Assembly: GCA_032433765.1 (NCBI GenBank)
Contig: JAVIAB010000049.1
Coordinates: 21,001,779 to 21,065,778 of the forward strand
DNA length: 64,000 nucleotides
Reading direction: 5' to 3'
Origin: Megaustenia siamemsis
Lineage: Eukaryota > Mollusca > Gastropoda > Stylommatophora > Ariophantidae
Shown: piece by piece, positions 19,440 through 30,600 of the stretch
Layout of the letters: each line of letters begins with the position of its first letter
How positions within the stretch are numbered: position 1 is the first letter of the stretch
Made by a program: the position numbers and the translations under genes
The notes under the pieces: generated by a model
Told to the model about the DNA's origin: nothing
Seen by the model: the letters and a program-made list of their open reading frames with translations, nothing else
The model's database searches: none

Positions 19440-19955
19440 AAATGAATATTATTATAGAGGGAAACTTCCGAGGCGATAATCAGTGAATCAATTCAGAGGA
19501 AGAGGTATGTTCACAGCACTCGGAAAAATTGACAAATAATCAACAGAAAAAAAAAAACAAAGAACAAAATATGGACCAAAGCAGGATCGAACCAGTACTC
19601 AGTGGCACAGCGCCTTGCCACGAGAAGCTGGACACTATGGAACACTGCCACTCAGATAACCATCCACACCCTGCTCCACCTCTCCGCGGTGCCTCTAGTT
19701 ACAGACTAACCGGTGTAGTCTGGCCAAGCGAGCAGGGATCGAAGAGGGAAGACAACCCAGTACTAAAAAATGTCGTGCTGAAGTCGGATGTGTTGGGCCG
19801 AAAGGCGCAAATATAACAGTTAAACGGCAAACCACAACACAACGCAGACACGTCCACTTAACGTCCTTTAAAGGACGGATGACTAAGAGGAATTCTACCG
19901 CCGATGAATACTCTAGAATACTTTGTCATCGGGCGAACGTAAGCAGCTAACTAAA
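19440..19955 (+). repeat. Dispersed repeat H, longest copy
   Basis: Begins with gggaaacttccgaggcgata and extends through caaagcaggatcgaaccagt, ccacctctccgcggtgcctc, cgtgctgaagtcggatgtg and ggccgaaaggcgcaa to a 3' region with tttaaaggacggatgac and catcgggcgaac. Parts recur at 33.2-33.5 kb (minus), 54.56-54.90 kb and 55.43-55.62 kb. The minus strand has a B-box-like GGTTCGATCCTGC inside, so part may be tRNA-derived. A 95-residue plus frame has no known motif. Confidence 0.7.
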
Positions 19956-20044
19956 AAAATTAGCCATCATTGGCGATGTCTTTCACGCAGGTGTTCTCAT
20001 GACTAGGGTTACGATCACAACTAAGGAAATACATTGTGTATCTT

Positions 20045-20525
20045 TATTTAGTAATAACACCAGGACTAAAACTAAGAATAGCAAAATGTTGTGTCTTCTA
20101 AATATTCCTGTATGCTGCAGAAACATGGACATTAGACCAGAAAACAGAACAGAGAATTGAAGCCTTTGAAATGTGGATATATAGAAGAATAGGTAGAATT
20201 GGATGGAAAGAAAATAAAATAAACGATGAAGTTTTAAAACAATTTAAAATGAAAAAAAGAACTACCAAACACAATTCAAACAAGACAAATGAAATTGTTG
20301 AGGCATCTTAAAAGACACAACGGCCTACTAAAAGTTATATTGGAAAGGAAAATACAAGGTAAAATAGGCAGAGGCAGACCAAGAAAACATGGACGAGTAA
20401 CATCAAATAGATGGACAAGTCAACCTATGACAATCTGCACCATGAAAGCAAGAGACAGAGTGGAATGGCGGTCCATGGTAGCCAACCTTCGATGCGGAGA
20501 CGGCACTCGATGATGATGATGGTGA
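20045..20525 (+). mobile_element. LINE-A, 5'-truncated 3' end
   Basis: Starts in NNTRTKTKNSKMLCLLN-like sequence, continues with AAETWTLDQKTEQRIEAFEM, WIYRRIGRIGWKENKINDE, then a frameshift in an A run near 20253, and MKLLRHLKRHNGLLKVILER to RSMVANLRCGDGTR, ending in GATGATGATGATGG. Confidence 0.85.
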
Positions 20526-20830
20526 TTTTCCTATTAAGACAAGCATCTCCCGGATAGCGTAGGGCTGAATACTTGCGTTGCAGACAAACAGTTATAGGAC
20601 GAAACATTACGAATTGTAGTTTCCTGTGTTTTTATAGACAGTGGGTTTGACTCAGCCAACCCGTTCTGACGTCAGCTGTCCAGGCAAGGGATGTCTTCGT
20701 CTAAATTAGTTCCCCTTGGACAAGACGAAACATGGAACGAGTCAAACTTGTATGTAACAAGGGCTCGTCCCACAGCCAAATCTACTGAGAGGGGTCAGCG
20801 AACTAGAGATGTATATGTTCTTCAGCACCG
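20526..20830. other. No recognisable feature
   Basis: About 300 bases, slightly richer in GC than its surroundings, with no match to the other repeats in this window. Confidence 0.45.
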
Positions 20831-21258
20831 ATGTACACTATCTATCTATTAACCTTTCGAGCCGTAGCCGGCCCATAGGGCATAGACCTAAATACCCTCT
20901 CTCTCTTATCTAATTTTTTGTTCCAGCAGTTTTCAATCCCTGTAAATATCCTTTATCAAATCTCACCATTTGTCTCTGTTCTGTGCAAGCAACTCTATCC
21001 CATTGAGGGAGCCGATTCCTGCTGCTTTTGCCTCTGCTGATCAATGTTCATCTCAGTGTCTCTCTGGGTCTGCCTCATTTAAACTTACCTGTTGTTTCCC
21101 ACATGAGGGCTTGCTTTGCTATTCGGTTATTATCTCTCCTCATCACATGTCCAACATATGACCATCGTCTTTTCTTTATTACTGAAGATATTAGTGGTTG
21201 ATTGGCGATTTCTCTAATTTCTTCGTTTGTTTTGAATTCGTTGAATTTATGTACACTA
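20831..21258 (-). mobile_element. LINE-R, short 5'-truncated copy with 10-bp target duplication
   Basis: Element 20841-21248 on the minus strand with its (TAGA)n tail at left. It encodes only the last part of the RT C-terminus (FKTNEEIREIANQPLISSVI, KKRRWSYVGHVMRRDNNRIA). The duplication atgtacacta lies at 20831-20840 and 21249-21258. More diverged in its 3' region than the 2.5- and 59-kb copies. Confidence 0.92.
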
Positions 21259-21260
21259 GT

Positions 21261-21551
21261 TCTAATCAAAGGGAGCCGCGATAGCTCAGTGGTTAGTGAA
21301 CTGGACTACAAAGAACAAGATGTAGGGTTCGATCCCAACCGATGGCTTCCGGGTTCACCCATCCTTTAATGGGTACCTGATTTTTTTCTGGGAAAGTAAA
21401 GCGGCACGGGCGTAATACCGACCACATTACCCCAAAAATCATGTGCCGAAGATGTGCAAAATTTATGGTCACTATCACTATATTCCCTATACGCCACTTG
21501 GCGTGACGGTGATACTTAACTTTTTTTTTTTTTTTTTTAGATCTAATCAAA
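21261..21551 (+). mobile_element. SINE-1, full-length copy with 10-bp target duplication
   Basis: Body about 21271-21541 with head GGGAGCCGCGATAGCTCAGT, B box GGTTCGATCCC, the 3' hairpin CGCCACTTGGCG, then a tail of about 18 T residues. The duplication tctaatcaaa is at 21261-21270 and 21542-21551. It lies two bases from the LINE-R duplication on its left. Confidence 0.93.
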
Positions 21552-21838
21552 ACGCGACGATCTCAACTCTCAGTAATGACCCTAGAAGCTAGTATAAGCA
21601 GGTAGTGGGGTGTAGTGTACACTCATACAAGGTATGATGATAGCTTTACAAGATAGATACAAAGCAAAATACTGATGTACATGCGACCTTAGTCAGAAAG
21701 GGAGAACAACACAAGCGGACAAAACGAAATAAAGATAAACACTACTACATCTAGGATGCGCCGGACAGGTAAATCAAGGATAAGATAAAAAAAGGGATGA
21801 AAAAATAACACAAAAGGGAAATAAAAAAATAAATACAC
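21552..21838. other. No recognisable feature
   Basis: AT-rich spacer without coding or tandem structure. Confidence 0.45.
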
Positions 21839-22070
21839 AGTCATCTGTTCTCCGTCATACCATCATTCATCGTGACCAAACGGAATATCGAAACATGATC
21901 AAAACGGATGAAACGCACAGCCCACGGTGTGCACAAAGCACTTAACTCAGTAGCTCCTGCATCAAGCCGGACTTGGAATATGCGGAAACTGCAACAAGGA
22001 ACACGTTTCAGAGACAGTCTTTAATGGTTCCTGCCGCCTATCCACCATATTGACCGGTAGTTCACATCCT
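21839..22070 (+). repeat. Dispersed repeat F, 3' half
   Basis: Shares ccgtcataccatcattcatc, cggtgtgcacaaagcactta, agtagctcctgcatcaagcc and cctgccgcctatccaccata with the other F copies. The first half of the family (ggccccggtatcactgcaaa) is missing here. Confidence 0.8.
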
Positions 22071-22450
22071 CCATCTTTCTTTTAATATGAGCTTGGATTC
22101 TCAAGTTTCTTCAATTTGTAATGATAACGATTTCATTTTTTTGTTGTAAACGAATAAATAAAATTAGTTTCCAAAGAGTATACACATGTCTACATAGATT
22201 GATCTGCATGAAGCAGCAATAAAAACTGGAGACGAGGCATATTCATCTTACGATATGACGGGAAATCGAATTCTAAAATCTTTTCAACTGGAAAATTGTC
22301 ATTCACTCCAGGACAGAGTAAGTTGAAGTTGAAGTTGAGATCTTCACCAAATAAGAGATTTAATCTTCGGAAAACACGGTCTTCATATACGTTCAGATCA
22401 CATTTAACGTGAATGGAGAACATCTATTATCTACCTTAATTCATACAAGA
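22071..22450. other. No recognisable feature
   Basis: A 77-residue minus frame (22190-22423) is free of repeats but has no recognisable motif; it may be chance. Confidence 0.4.
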
Positions 22451-22451
22451 C

Positions 22452-22800
22452 AAAAGAAATGTAGATTTATAGAAGAATAAGTAGAATTGGAAGGAAGGAA
22501 AAGAAAACAAACGATGAAGTCTTAAAACAACTAAAAATGATAAGAGAACTACTAAATACAATTAAAACAAGACAAATGCGATTTGGGCCATGTTAAAAGA
22601 CATAACAGCCTACTAAAAGTAATCCTGCAGGGGAAAATACAAGGTAAAAGAGGCAGAGGCAGACCAAGACTAACATGGACTAGTAACATCAAAAGATGGA
22701 CAAATCAGCCTTTGACAACCTGCACCATGAAAGCAAGAGACAGAGCAGAATGGCGCTCAATGGTAGCCAACCTTCGTTGCGGAGAAGGCACCGATGATGA
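22452..22800 (+). mobile_element. LINE-A, short 3' fragment
   Basis: Begins near the IYRRISRIGRKEKKTNDEVL region, frameshifted at gcgatttgggccatg (a T lost in the FLGHVK codons), and continues as GHVKRHNSLLKVILQGKIQG to RSMVANLRCGEGT, ending in a GATGATGA tail. Confidence 0.85.
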
Positions 22801-23025
22801 TTACCTACTTTGTCATGTGTATTAAGCCATAAGTAGCCAACAAAATGATCTCTCAGAAGCGACTAATGCCAAGCAATTGTTATCTTAACGGCGTGTTGTT
22901 ATTTAAGGGAAATGAAAAGATAAATGTCAGTCACATCAAAGTGAGATGATTATGTGTCCTAGTGACCTCAATACGTGTAGATTAGAAGGAAAGAAACGGC
23001 AACGACCACGAAAGTTTACTATTAG

Positions 23026-23309
23026 TATTTTATTTATTAACACAAAAAAGAAGTAAAAGCCCAGTCACGCCAAGTGGCGTATAGGGAATATGGTGTTAGT
23101 GACCATATATTTTACAGACCTTCGGCACATGATTTTTGGAGTAATGTGGTCGGTATTACCCCATGCCGCTTTACTTTCCCAGAAAAATATCCGGTACCCA
23201 ATTAAGGCTGAGTGAACCCGGAAGCCGTCGGTTGGGATCGAACCCTACCTCTTGTCCTTTGTTGTCCAGTCCACTAACCAGTGAGCCATCGTGGTTCTAT
23301 TTTATTTAT
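23026..23309 (-). mobile_element. SINE-1, minus copy with 12-bp target duplication
   Basis: Body about 23038-23297 on the minus strand, complete from the head (plus-strand gagccatcgtggttc) to the 3' hairpin (cgccaagtggcg) and A-rich plus-strand tail. The duplication tattttatttat is at 23026-23037 and 23298-23309. Confidence 0.92.
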
Positions 23310-23489
23310 AATTTATTCAATAGTTTTCGTTTCGGACCAAAGACGGTACATAGTACGAAAGTCATATTATTGATGATTTGCTGCTGGTTCTTGTAGTTCT
23401 TAATTGTAACATAGCACCATGGTTCAGTCTTCCCTAATTATTGTTCTGCATAGCAATACTTTTTATCTGCGCTGTTTTTTTGTTTTTTT

Positions 23490-23895
23490 TTACCAGTAGG
23501 TTATGGTTATGGAAGGCCCCGGTATCACTGCAGACGAATTAAAATCCATAATTGCTAAACCGTCCGTGCCAGTGGAATCATCCGAATTTACTAACTCATC
23601 TCCCAAACAAAGAAAGGTAGCTCTAGTCACCATCATAGCAGCCTCAACACACGCCAAAAGACATAAGGTGAAACCGCACAGAAAGTGAACACAGCCAACT
23701 GTTCCTTGTCATACGATATCATCGTTCATTGTAAACAATTGGAATATCCGAACACGATTAAAACGGATGAAATACACAGCTCATGGTGTGCGCAGAGCAC
23801 TTAACTCAGTAGCTCCTGCAACAAGCCGGACTTGGAATATGAGGAAACTGCAACAAGGAACACTTTTCAGACATAGACTTCAACACCAGAAGGTT
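23490..23895 (+). repeat. Dispersed repeat F, near-complete copy
   Basis: Begins ggttatggaaggccccggta, continues through cagtggaatcatccgaattt, cacgccaaaagacataaggt, catacgatatcatcgttcat, acagctcatggtgtgcgcag and ends near ggaacacttttcagacatag. A 61-residue plus frame spans part of it but is not conserved as a frame in the other copies, so coding is not supported. Confidence 0.85.
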
Positions 23896-24070
23896 TCTAC
23901 GTGAATGCCTGTGGCTTAACAGCGTGGTACTATTTAACTTAAATGAAAAAAAAAGATAATTCTCTGGAACATCAAAGTGTGCTGATTTTGTGACCCAGTA
24001 ACCTCAATATCTGTAAATTAGAATGAAAAAAAAAACCGGCGATGATCACTGCAGTATACGAACGGTATTT

Positions 24071-24325
24071 TTGTTATCACAGTTAAAAAGTAAAGTGCCT
24101 CGTCACGCCAAGTGGCGATTAGGGAATATGGTGTTAGTGGCCATACATTTTATAGACCTTCAACACATAATTTTTGGGGTAATAGGGTCGGTAGTACGCC
24201 CGTGCCGGTTTACTTTCCCAGATAAAATCCAGTACCCATTAGAGGCTGGGTGAACCTGGAAGCCGTCGATCAGGATCGAACCCGAGTAGTAGTCCAGTTC
24301 ACTGAGCATTGAATTGTTGTTATCA
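24071..24325 (-). mobile_element. SINE-1, minus copy, degraded head, 9-bp target duplication
   Basis: Body 24080-24316. The 3' hairpin and body are clear, and the B box reads GGTTCGATCCT on the minus strand. About 25 bases between the B box and A box are lost. The duplication ttgttatca is at 24071-24079 and 24317-24325. Confidence 0.85.
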
Positions 24326-24429
24326 TTCTCGTACGATAACCTCGTATTTGATAACTTCAGGCGTTAATATATCACTAACACAAACATGAATTTTGTTAGA
24401 TATATCGTATTTCTGTATCGAAACACTCC

Positions 24430-24690
24430 CATAATATACTCATTTTAAAAATGAGAGGAATGTAGCAGATATAAAGAAATGAAAATGAACATATGTCAGG
24501 CATGTATCGAGATGAAACGACCAGAGAACTACTAAGGAGCTCTGAAACGGGAGACATCAGGTTGGAGGAAAAAAGAACGACCTCGAGAAACACTGAAAAG
24601 AACTCTAACAAAAGAGGCAAGGTTGGCAGCATAGACTCACTCTCTATAAGCGAACAGCTGGTCCAGAAGAGAGACAACTGACAGGATACT
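24430..24690 (+). pseudogene. LINE-R-like relic, C-terminal region
   Basis: Across two frames the sequence reads YVRHVSR, TGDIRLEEKRTTSRNTEKNS and GSIDSLSISEQLVQKRDN. This aligns in order with the LINE-R C-terminus (YVGHVMRRD, TGKRKRGRPRETLRRTLMRE, GIGSLNEIELLAQNRDRWRD). It is a diverged relic of LINE-R or a sister family, with several frameshifts. Confidence 0.65.
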
Positions 24691-24699
24691 CATCTAACC

Positions 24700-24965
24700 C
24701 TAAGAGCGGTCTTTTTTTAAATTTCCCTGGCAGCCGTGAGCACAGAGGTCCCTCACCGTACATGCAGATAACTCCGACTTCGGAGGTACTCATATTTTTT
24801 CCGTCGATGAGTAATTGACGTTTCAAGCCGGGCCTCGCTGCAGAGACCAGGGGTGGTTGCCGCAGAGAGAATTCATAAATAAAAATCCGGTGCAGCCGGG
24901 ATTTGAACCCACAACCTCTCTGTCTCGAGGCCGGCGTCTTGCCTCGAGACCAACCAGTCCCTGAA
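24700..24965 (-). mobile_element. SINE-2 copy with tRNA-like head
   Basis: On the minus strand a tRNA-like head runs from about 24960 (GACTGGTTGGTCTCGAGGCA) to a B box GGTTCAAATCC, followed by a body with GCGAGGCCCGGCTTGAAACG and GTACCTCCGAAGTCGGAGTT. The body without the head recurs at 54155-54330. The last block also occurs behind a different tRNA-like head at 25515-25700. Confidence 0.7.
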
Positions 24966-25510
24966 CGGACTAAGAGTGCTGATCAAGATTCAAGACGGAG
25001 ACATAAAAACAAAGCTGTGTATATTTTAATCTAATGTATTATGCACCCTTACTTACGCATGCAAATAAATGTTTCATCTTCTCATTCCCTCCTCATCTGC
25101 GTTTCAGAGTCGCGGAGAGTTATCATTTGCGGTCTTTTGCTCTTCTGTTAGCCTCTGCTGCTGTTATGTTTCATAGTGTTTCTAATAATCCATTGATCAA
25201 ACTTTTTCGTGGTCGACCCTCGCGTCTGGTGTTCTCACAACGTTTATTGAAGGTTTTGTTGTGTAGTGTTTTGATCTTTCTGCCTTGTCAAGTGGTCAAA
25301 CAATTGCATCTGCTGTTTCGTTATATATTCTATGGCGGGGTTTATTCCTACATTTTTTTCTCAGTTCTTCATTTCTGATCTTATCTCTCATCTCTCGTTT
25401 CCTGTCATTCGTCTAACACATTTAATCTCAGTAGATGTTCGTTCGTTCGTTCGCTTTCGTCAGCTCTGACCTCTGACGAAGTCCCACCCACTCAATTTTG
25501 TAGGACTGAA
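24966..25510. other. No recognisable feature
   Basis: A 114-residue plus frame (25034-25378) has a hydrophobic, leucine/serine/phenylalanine-rich composition but no recognisable domain, and I do not support it as a gene. A short GTTC repeat lies at 25438-25453. Confidence 0.4.
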
Positions 25511-25514
25511 TTTT

Positions 25515-25702
25515 GCGTGTAAAGTCTGTTTTATCCCATTACAGGATGCCCCTCGCCATGCAGGCAGATTTACTCCGACTTCAGAGGTACTAATTTTTAG
25601 GGAATTAGTAAAACCCAGGTGTCCTCGCCAGGGTACGAACCCCGGCTGTTGCCGTGGTAAGCCAACCGCCTATCGATTGCGCTAACCGGACACCCTTCAG
25701 TA
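25515..25702 (-). mobile_element. SINE-2 variant with a different tRNA-like head
   Basis: On the minus strand: GTGTCCGGTTAGCGCAATCG (A-box region), GGCGGTTGGCTTACCACG, B box GGTTCGTACCC, GCGAGGACACC closing an acceptor-like pairing with GTGTCC, then AATTAGTACCTCTGAAGTCG and a short tail. The head is the most tRNA-like in the window, but the 3' body and lack of a proper CCA-end context make it a SINE rather than a gene. Confidence 0.65.
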
Positions 25703-25802
25703 GATGTTTTTTTTTCTTATTGTTCTTGCATCTAGGGTCCAAGACTGTCATTGGTAACACAACGTCGGGATGAAGATTGTATTGTAGTGTGCCCGTTTTT
25801 AC

Positions 25803-25893
25803 CTCTATCTCTTTGTCCCTCAACTTTCCCAGTTGTTACAATATATTCCAGCTGTTCTCTTCTCATTACATGGTCAAAAAATGATGATTGCGA
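25803..25893 (-). mobile_element. LINE-B scrap
   Basis: About 90 bases of minus-strand LINE-B matching the HVMRREQLEYIVTTGK region (plus strand cagttgttacaatatattcc). Both ends are truncated. Confidence 0.75.
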
Positions 25894-26205
25894 TTCATGA
25901 TTGTACAAATAAATTACGACGATGGTTTTCTGTTGCCTTCCATCGGTTTGTTTACAGTTGGCTCTGCTAGCCTTTGACTAAAAAGTCTCGCCCACAAGGA
26001 AGTGGGGTTGTTTTAATTAGGGGTACCCTCCCTTAGCCTTTTACTCTCCCGACCTTACCTGCAAGGCATCAGGGCAGCACAGGTTGTACTGTTTACTGCT
26101 TACAGTAGCATGTAAAATTACCCGACCGGACATAGATAGTCTTGAACGTTTGCCCCATGTGCCCTCTTCGGCTTGCAGGGACAAAATTAGATGCATGGAT
26201 GGATT
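25894..26205. other. No recognisable feature
   Basis: Unassigned sequence with no frame or repeat. Confidence 0.45.
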
Positions 26206-26325
26206 AGGTTGGTAGGTAGGTGGATGGGTAGTTAGGTCGGACGTAGGTAGGTAGATAGATGACAGAGAGGACAGGACAGACAGACAGACATCATACCGAC
26301 AGACAAACAGACAGACAGACAGACT
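26206..26325. repeat. GTAG and CAGA tetranucleotide microsatellites
   Basis: An impure ggtaggtagg block passes into an acagacagacag block over about 120 bases. Confidence 0.9.
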
Positions 26326-26958
26326 GAAGGCTCAAGACACTTTGACCCAATACTTTCAAATGTAACGCTTTAAAACGAAAATGCCACAATAAAGATTTAA
26401 AAAAAAAAACAACAACTGTGCAGTGACCATGTACATCAAATGAAGAAGTAGATAACACTTCTCGGCAACGTGCACACAACAAAAACGAAGAAACTGTTAT
26501 CTATATCATTCTATGAAGCATTTTGAAACAGTCGTTGAAGATGTTACAATCTCACATTTCCCCGACTCACTCTGACCGTTGTGTTAAGGAAACAGAATAC
26601 TAGAATCACCCTGAGCATCAAATGTAACCGCAGAAATATCAAATTAAATATCGCTTCTAATTTAATCACATCACAATGTGAGCATTACCTTCCACGAAAG
26701 AAAATATCCGTAATTACGTTTTAGACTCGAGTAAACAATACGTGTTTAAATTATTTCAAAATGTGAGTCGTTCTTAAAGATAATTATTGTTTGTGTTTTC
26801 CTTGAGTCCAGGTCGGCCAATTAGCCTGGGTGTTTGCGTTTGGGAGAAGAAGAGGGCGCTGGTGTTTTACGTAGATGTTTTTTCTTGGAAATCTGTTCAC
26901 AATTTCTGAGAATCGAAAGCAGGAGCGCTACGATGGAAGCCGTGATCATTGTCAGGTC
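26326..26958. other. No recognisable feature
   Basis: About 630 AT-rich bases without support for genes or repeats. Confidence 0.45.
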
Positions 26959-26959
26959 C

Positions 26960-27225
26960 TTTAGCTCAATGATTAGTGTTTAACTCATCTTCAGGTCGTA
27001 TGTCCTATACAGAACGTTGCATTCATTCTTATCTCTGTCTCTAGCCAGGTCACCCACTTCTTTTATTGTCACTTTAAAGTCTCCTCGATATATTTAAACC
27101 ACCTTCTTCTTGCTCTGTCCAGATGACTCGTCCATGAACCAGGCCCTCTAATATTGTTCTTTCCAGCCTGCTGTGTCATTTGCCGTGGCTATGGTATTTT
27201 AATGTCCATTGTTTTTGGTGTTTTA
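26960..27225 (-). pseudogene. LINE-P relic
   Basis: The minus strand carries the remnant of a LINE C-terminal/3' region, with caccttcttcttgctctgtc on the plus strand matching, in order, the block at 30.96-31.09 kb (caccttcttcttgtcctgcc) and following GL.RTI-type sequence (ttgttctttccagcctgctg). Coding is broken throughout, so the assignment rests on this pair and on the basic-motif context. Confidence 0.5.
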
Positions 27226-27235
27226 TCTTCTTCTT

Positions 27236-27628
27236 CTAAATTTCAGCTCCCTGTGGAGCATAGGTCTTCAACAAACACTTTCAGCTTCCCGTGGAGCATA
27301 GGTCTTCAATGAACACTTTCAGCTTCATGTGGAGCATAGGTCTTCAACAAATATTTTCAGCTCCCTGTGGAGCATAGGTCTTCAACAAACACTTTCAGCT
27401 CCCTGTGGAGCACAGGTCTTCAACAAACACTTTTAGCTTCCTGTGGAGCATAGGTCTTCAATAAACACTTTCAGCTTCATGTGGAGCATAGGTCTTTAAC
27501 AAACACTTTCAGCTCCCTGTGGAGCATAGGTCTTCAACAAACACTTTCAGCTTCCTGTGGAGCATAGGTCTTCAATAAACACTTTCAGCTTTATGTGGAG
27601 CATAGGTCTTGAACAAACACTTTCTTAG
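27236..27628 (-). repeat. 38-bp minisatellite made of the LINE-D 3' terminal unit, about 10 copies
   Basis: Plus-strand units read cagctccctgtggagcatag, gtcttcaacaaacacttt; ten sit head to tail directly at the 3' end of the LINE-D copy that occupies 27626-30800. Two variant types alternate (ctccctgtgg and cttcatgtgg), suggesting a two-unit amplification step. A GAA-type tail (tcttcttct) closes the array at left. Confidence 0.95.
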
Positions 27629-30600
27629 CCGTTCTGTTTCTTGCCATTCGTTTAAGATCATTCTATGTCTTCCCCATCATCTACATCTCTACTTCTATCT
27701 GTCTTCTCCAAGAATGTCTTAGTCTTCCTCTTTGTCTTTTTCCCTGGGAATTCCAAAAAGGGCATGTTGTGTAATACTCTCAGTTGGCTTCCTTAGTGTG
27801 TGTCCTATCCAGCGCCATCGTCTTCGCTTTATCTCTTTATCCACTGGTATTTGACTGGTAAACGAGACAAATCTGAAACAAGTACAACGCTTCAAATACT
27901 TGGGCACAATAATAACATCAGATGGGAGATGCACCACAGAAATAAAAAGCAGAATAGCTCAGGCCAAAATAGCATTTCAGAAAATGAAAAATATCTTATG
28001 CAACTAATCTATGTCAATAAAAATGAGAAAGAGAGTTCATCGGTGCTATATAGAACCAATTCTGACCTATGGAAGTGAATCATGGACAGTAGACAAACAA
28101 ATGAAAAGACGATTAGAGGCCACAGAGATGGGATTTCTCAGAAGAATGTTGAAAGTTCCCTGGACAGCTAAAGAGACCAATGAGGAAGTTCTCAAAGAGG
28201 CCAACACAAAAAGGGAGCTCTTAAAAAACATCAGAAAGAAACAAACAACATTTTTCGAGCACATCATGAGAAGAGGAAAGTTGGAATACTTGGTTACAAC
28301 TGGCAAAATAAAAGGAAAGAGAGATTGCTGACGACAAAGAGAGAAAATACTGGATAGCTTGGTGTCATGGCATGGGAAACAGTCAACAACAGAACTGATA
28401 CGATGCACTGTAGATAGAAGATTGTGGAAGGACATGATCGCCTACGCCAACCGGTATGGCACATGATGATGATGATGATTTGACTGGTACATTTCCATAA
28501 TTCTGTGTTTGTGATTTTGTTCTGCCATAAGCATCCATTAATGAAAGTCTGTATTTTCATGATTGTCATTTATTTTTTCTCCATGTTTCACAGCCATATA
28601 ATAGAACCGACTTAACATTTGAGTTGAAAATTTTTATTTTTTGTATTTAACCTAATTTCTTTAGATTTCCATATGTTTCCCAGTGCAGTAAATGCTCCTC
28701 GTGCTTTTTATATCCTTAATTTGGTATCATTTTCTGTTCCTCCCTCTTTATCTATATTACTGCCCAGATATATGTAAGATGTACGTCTAGTAGATGTATT
28801 TCTCCTCTCTTTATTTGGTTATCGCTAACTGCATTAATTCTCATATTTGTTGTCTTATCTCTATTAATCTTTAGTCCTAGCTGTTGTGATCTCTCATCAA
28901 GTATGCTCATTTTATCTTGCATCTATTGATGGTTGTGTGATAGGAGAGCTATGTCATCAGCAAAGTCTAAATCATCAAGTTGTTTGGTCAGTGACCACTG
29001 GATTCCATTTCTGTTGTTTTGAGTTATTTTCATAATCCAATCTATGGCCAGTAGAAAGAGAAATGGAGACAGAAGGCATCCTTGCCTTACTCCTGTTCTT
29101 ATTTCAAATGCTCATGTAAGCTGTCCTTCATGCACCACACTACACTTCATTCCTGCATACATTGTTTTTTATCAGGTTAATAAACTTTATGGGGATTCCG
29201 TAATGACTCAGCAACTTCCAAAGCATTCTTCTGTCTAAACTATCAAATGCCTTTTCGTAATCTATGAATCCAATATAAAGTGGGGATTTTAGTTCTAAAC
29301 TTTGTTCAAATATTATACGTAGAGTAGTTATTTGATCAGCACATGCTCTGTTCTTCATAAAAACTGCTTGTTCATCTCTCAAATGTTTCTCTATGGCCTC
29401 TATTAGTATCTCCAGAATGATTCTGCTTAATATTTTTCCTAGCACTGATAGTAGCATAATTCCCCAATAATTTGTGCACTCCTGTAAACTTCCTTTCTTT
29501 GGTAGTTTGATCATATAACCTTTTTTCCAGTCTTTGGGTATTTCTCCCTCTCCTAAATTTTATCTAATAGATTATGTAGCATCTTGGTAGAGGTGTTAAT
29601 ATCTGCTTTGATGGCTTCCGAAGGAATTTCATCTGGTCCTGTGGCTTTACCATTTTTTAATGGTTTGATGGCTTTCATTATTTCTTCTATGATTGGTTTT
29701 CCACAGTTAACGTGTAACTCTTCTACTGCTGGTAATATATCTGGAGGGTTATTTGAGCCGGGTCTGTTCAAACGTTATTCAAAGTGCTCTTTTCATCTCT
29801 CCATTTGTTCCCTTATATTACTAAGCAGATTTCCTTTCTTATCTTTGATAAAGGCGTTGATCTGTTTGTATTTACCACTTAATTTCTTTGTGCTGTTGTA
29901 CAGTTCTTTCATATTCCCTTTATCTGCAGCTTCTTCTGCCTCTTTAGCTAGTTTATCTATATATTTCCTCTTATCCCTTTTAATGCATCTTCTCTCTTCT
30001 TTGTTCACCTCTGTGTAAGCTTCCTGTGTCTTGGCTTTATTGCTTCTCGTTTTGCTTTTATTTATGTCTGCTTTCTTGTTCTTTCTTTCTTTAATTTTAT
30101 CCAGGGTGTCAGCTGTCATCCATGCCTTATTCTGGTGTTCTCTATCCTCTATATACTTTTACATCCTGTAAGGATGACTTAAACCTATTATTAATACATA
30201 TGTGGTCAATTAGATTCTCCTTCTATGATCTGGTGACACCCATGTAGCTTTTATGTTGGAATATTGTTCCTCCTAGACTTATTTGATTAAGAGCACAGAA
30301 ATTCACGAATATCTCCCCATTCTCGTTTATATCTCCAAGTCTATGTTTTCCCATAATCTCTTCGAAGCCTCTGTTGTCTGATCCTACTATTGCATTTTCA
30401 TCTCCCATCAAGATTTTAATATCCTTGACTCGTCTTTCAACCATCTGACATTGCAACCGTTTATAGAACTCATCTGTAACTAAATCATCCTTATCATTGG
30501 TTGGTGCAATAGCAGTGGATAATGTGTAATTTTATTTTGTTTTCGGTTGTTTTAAATGTTGCTCACATTAGTCTTGGTCCTACTGCTTCCCATTCTATAG

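Noticed and set aside
25034..25378. 114-residue plus frame as a possible small membrane protein
   Set aside because: Not part of a visible repeat, but it has no recognisable motif or signal and its hydrophobic T-rich composition is expected by chance in this AT-rich DNA.
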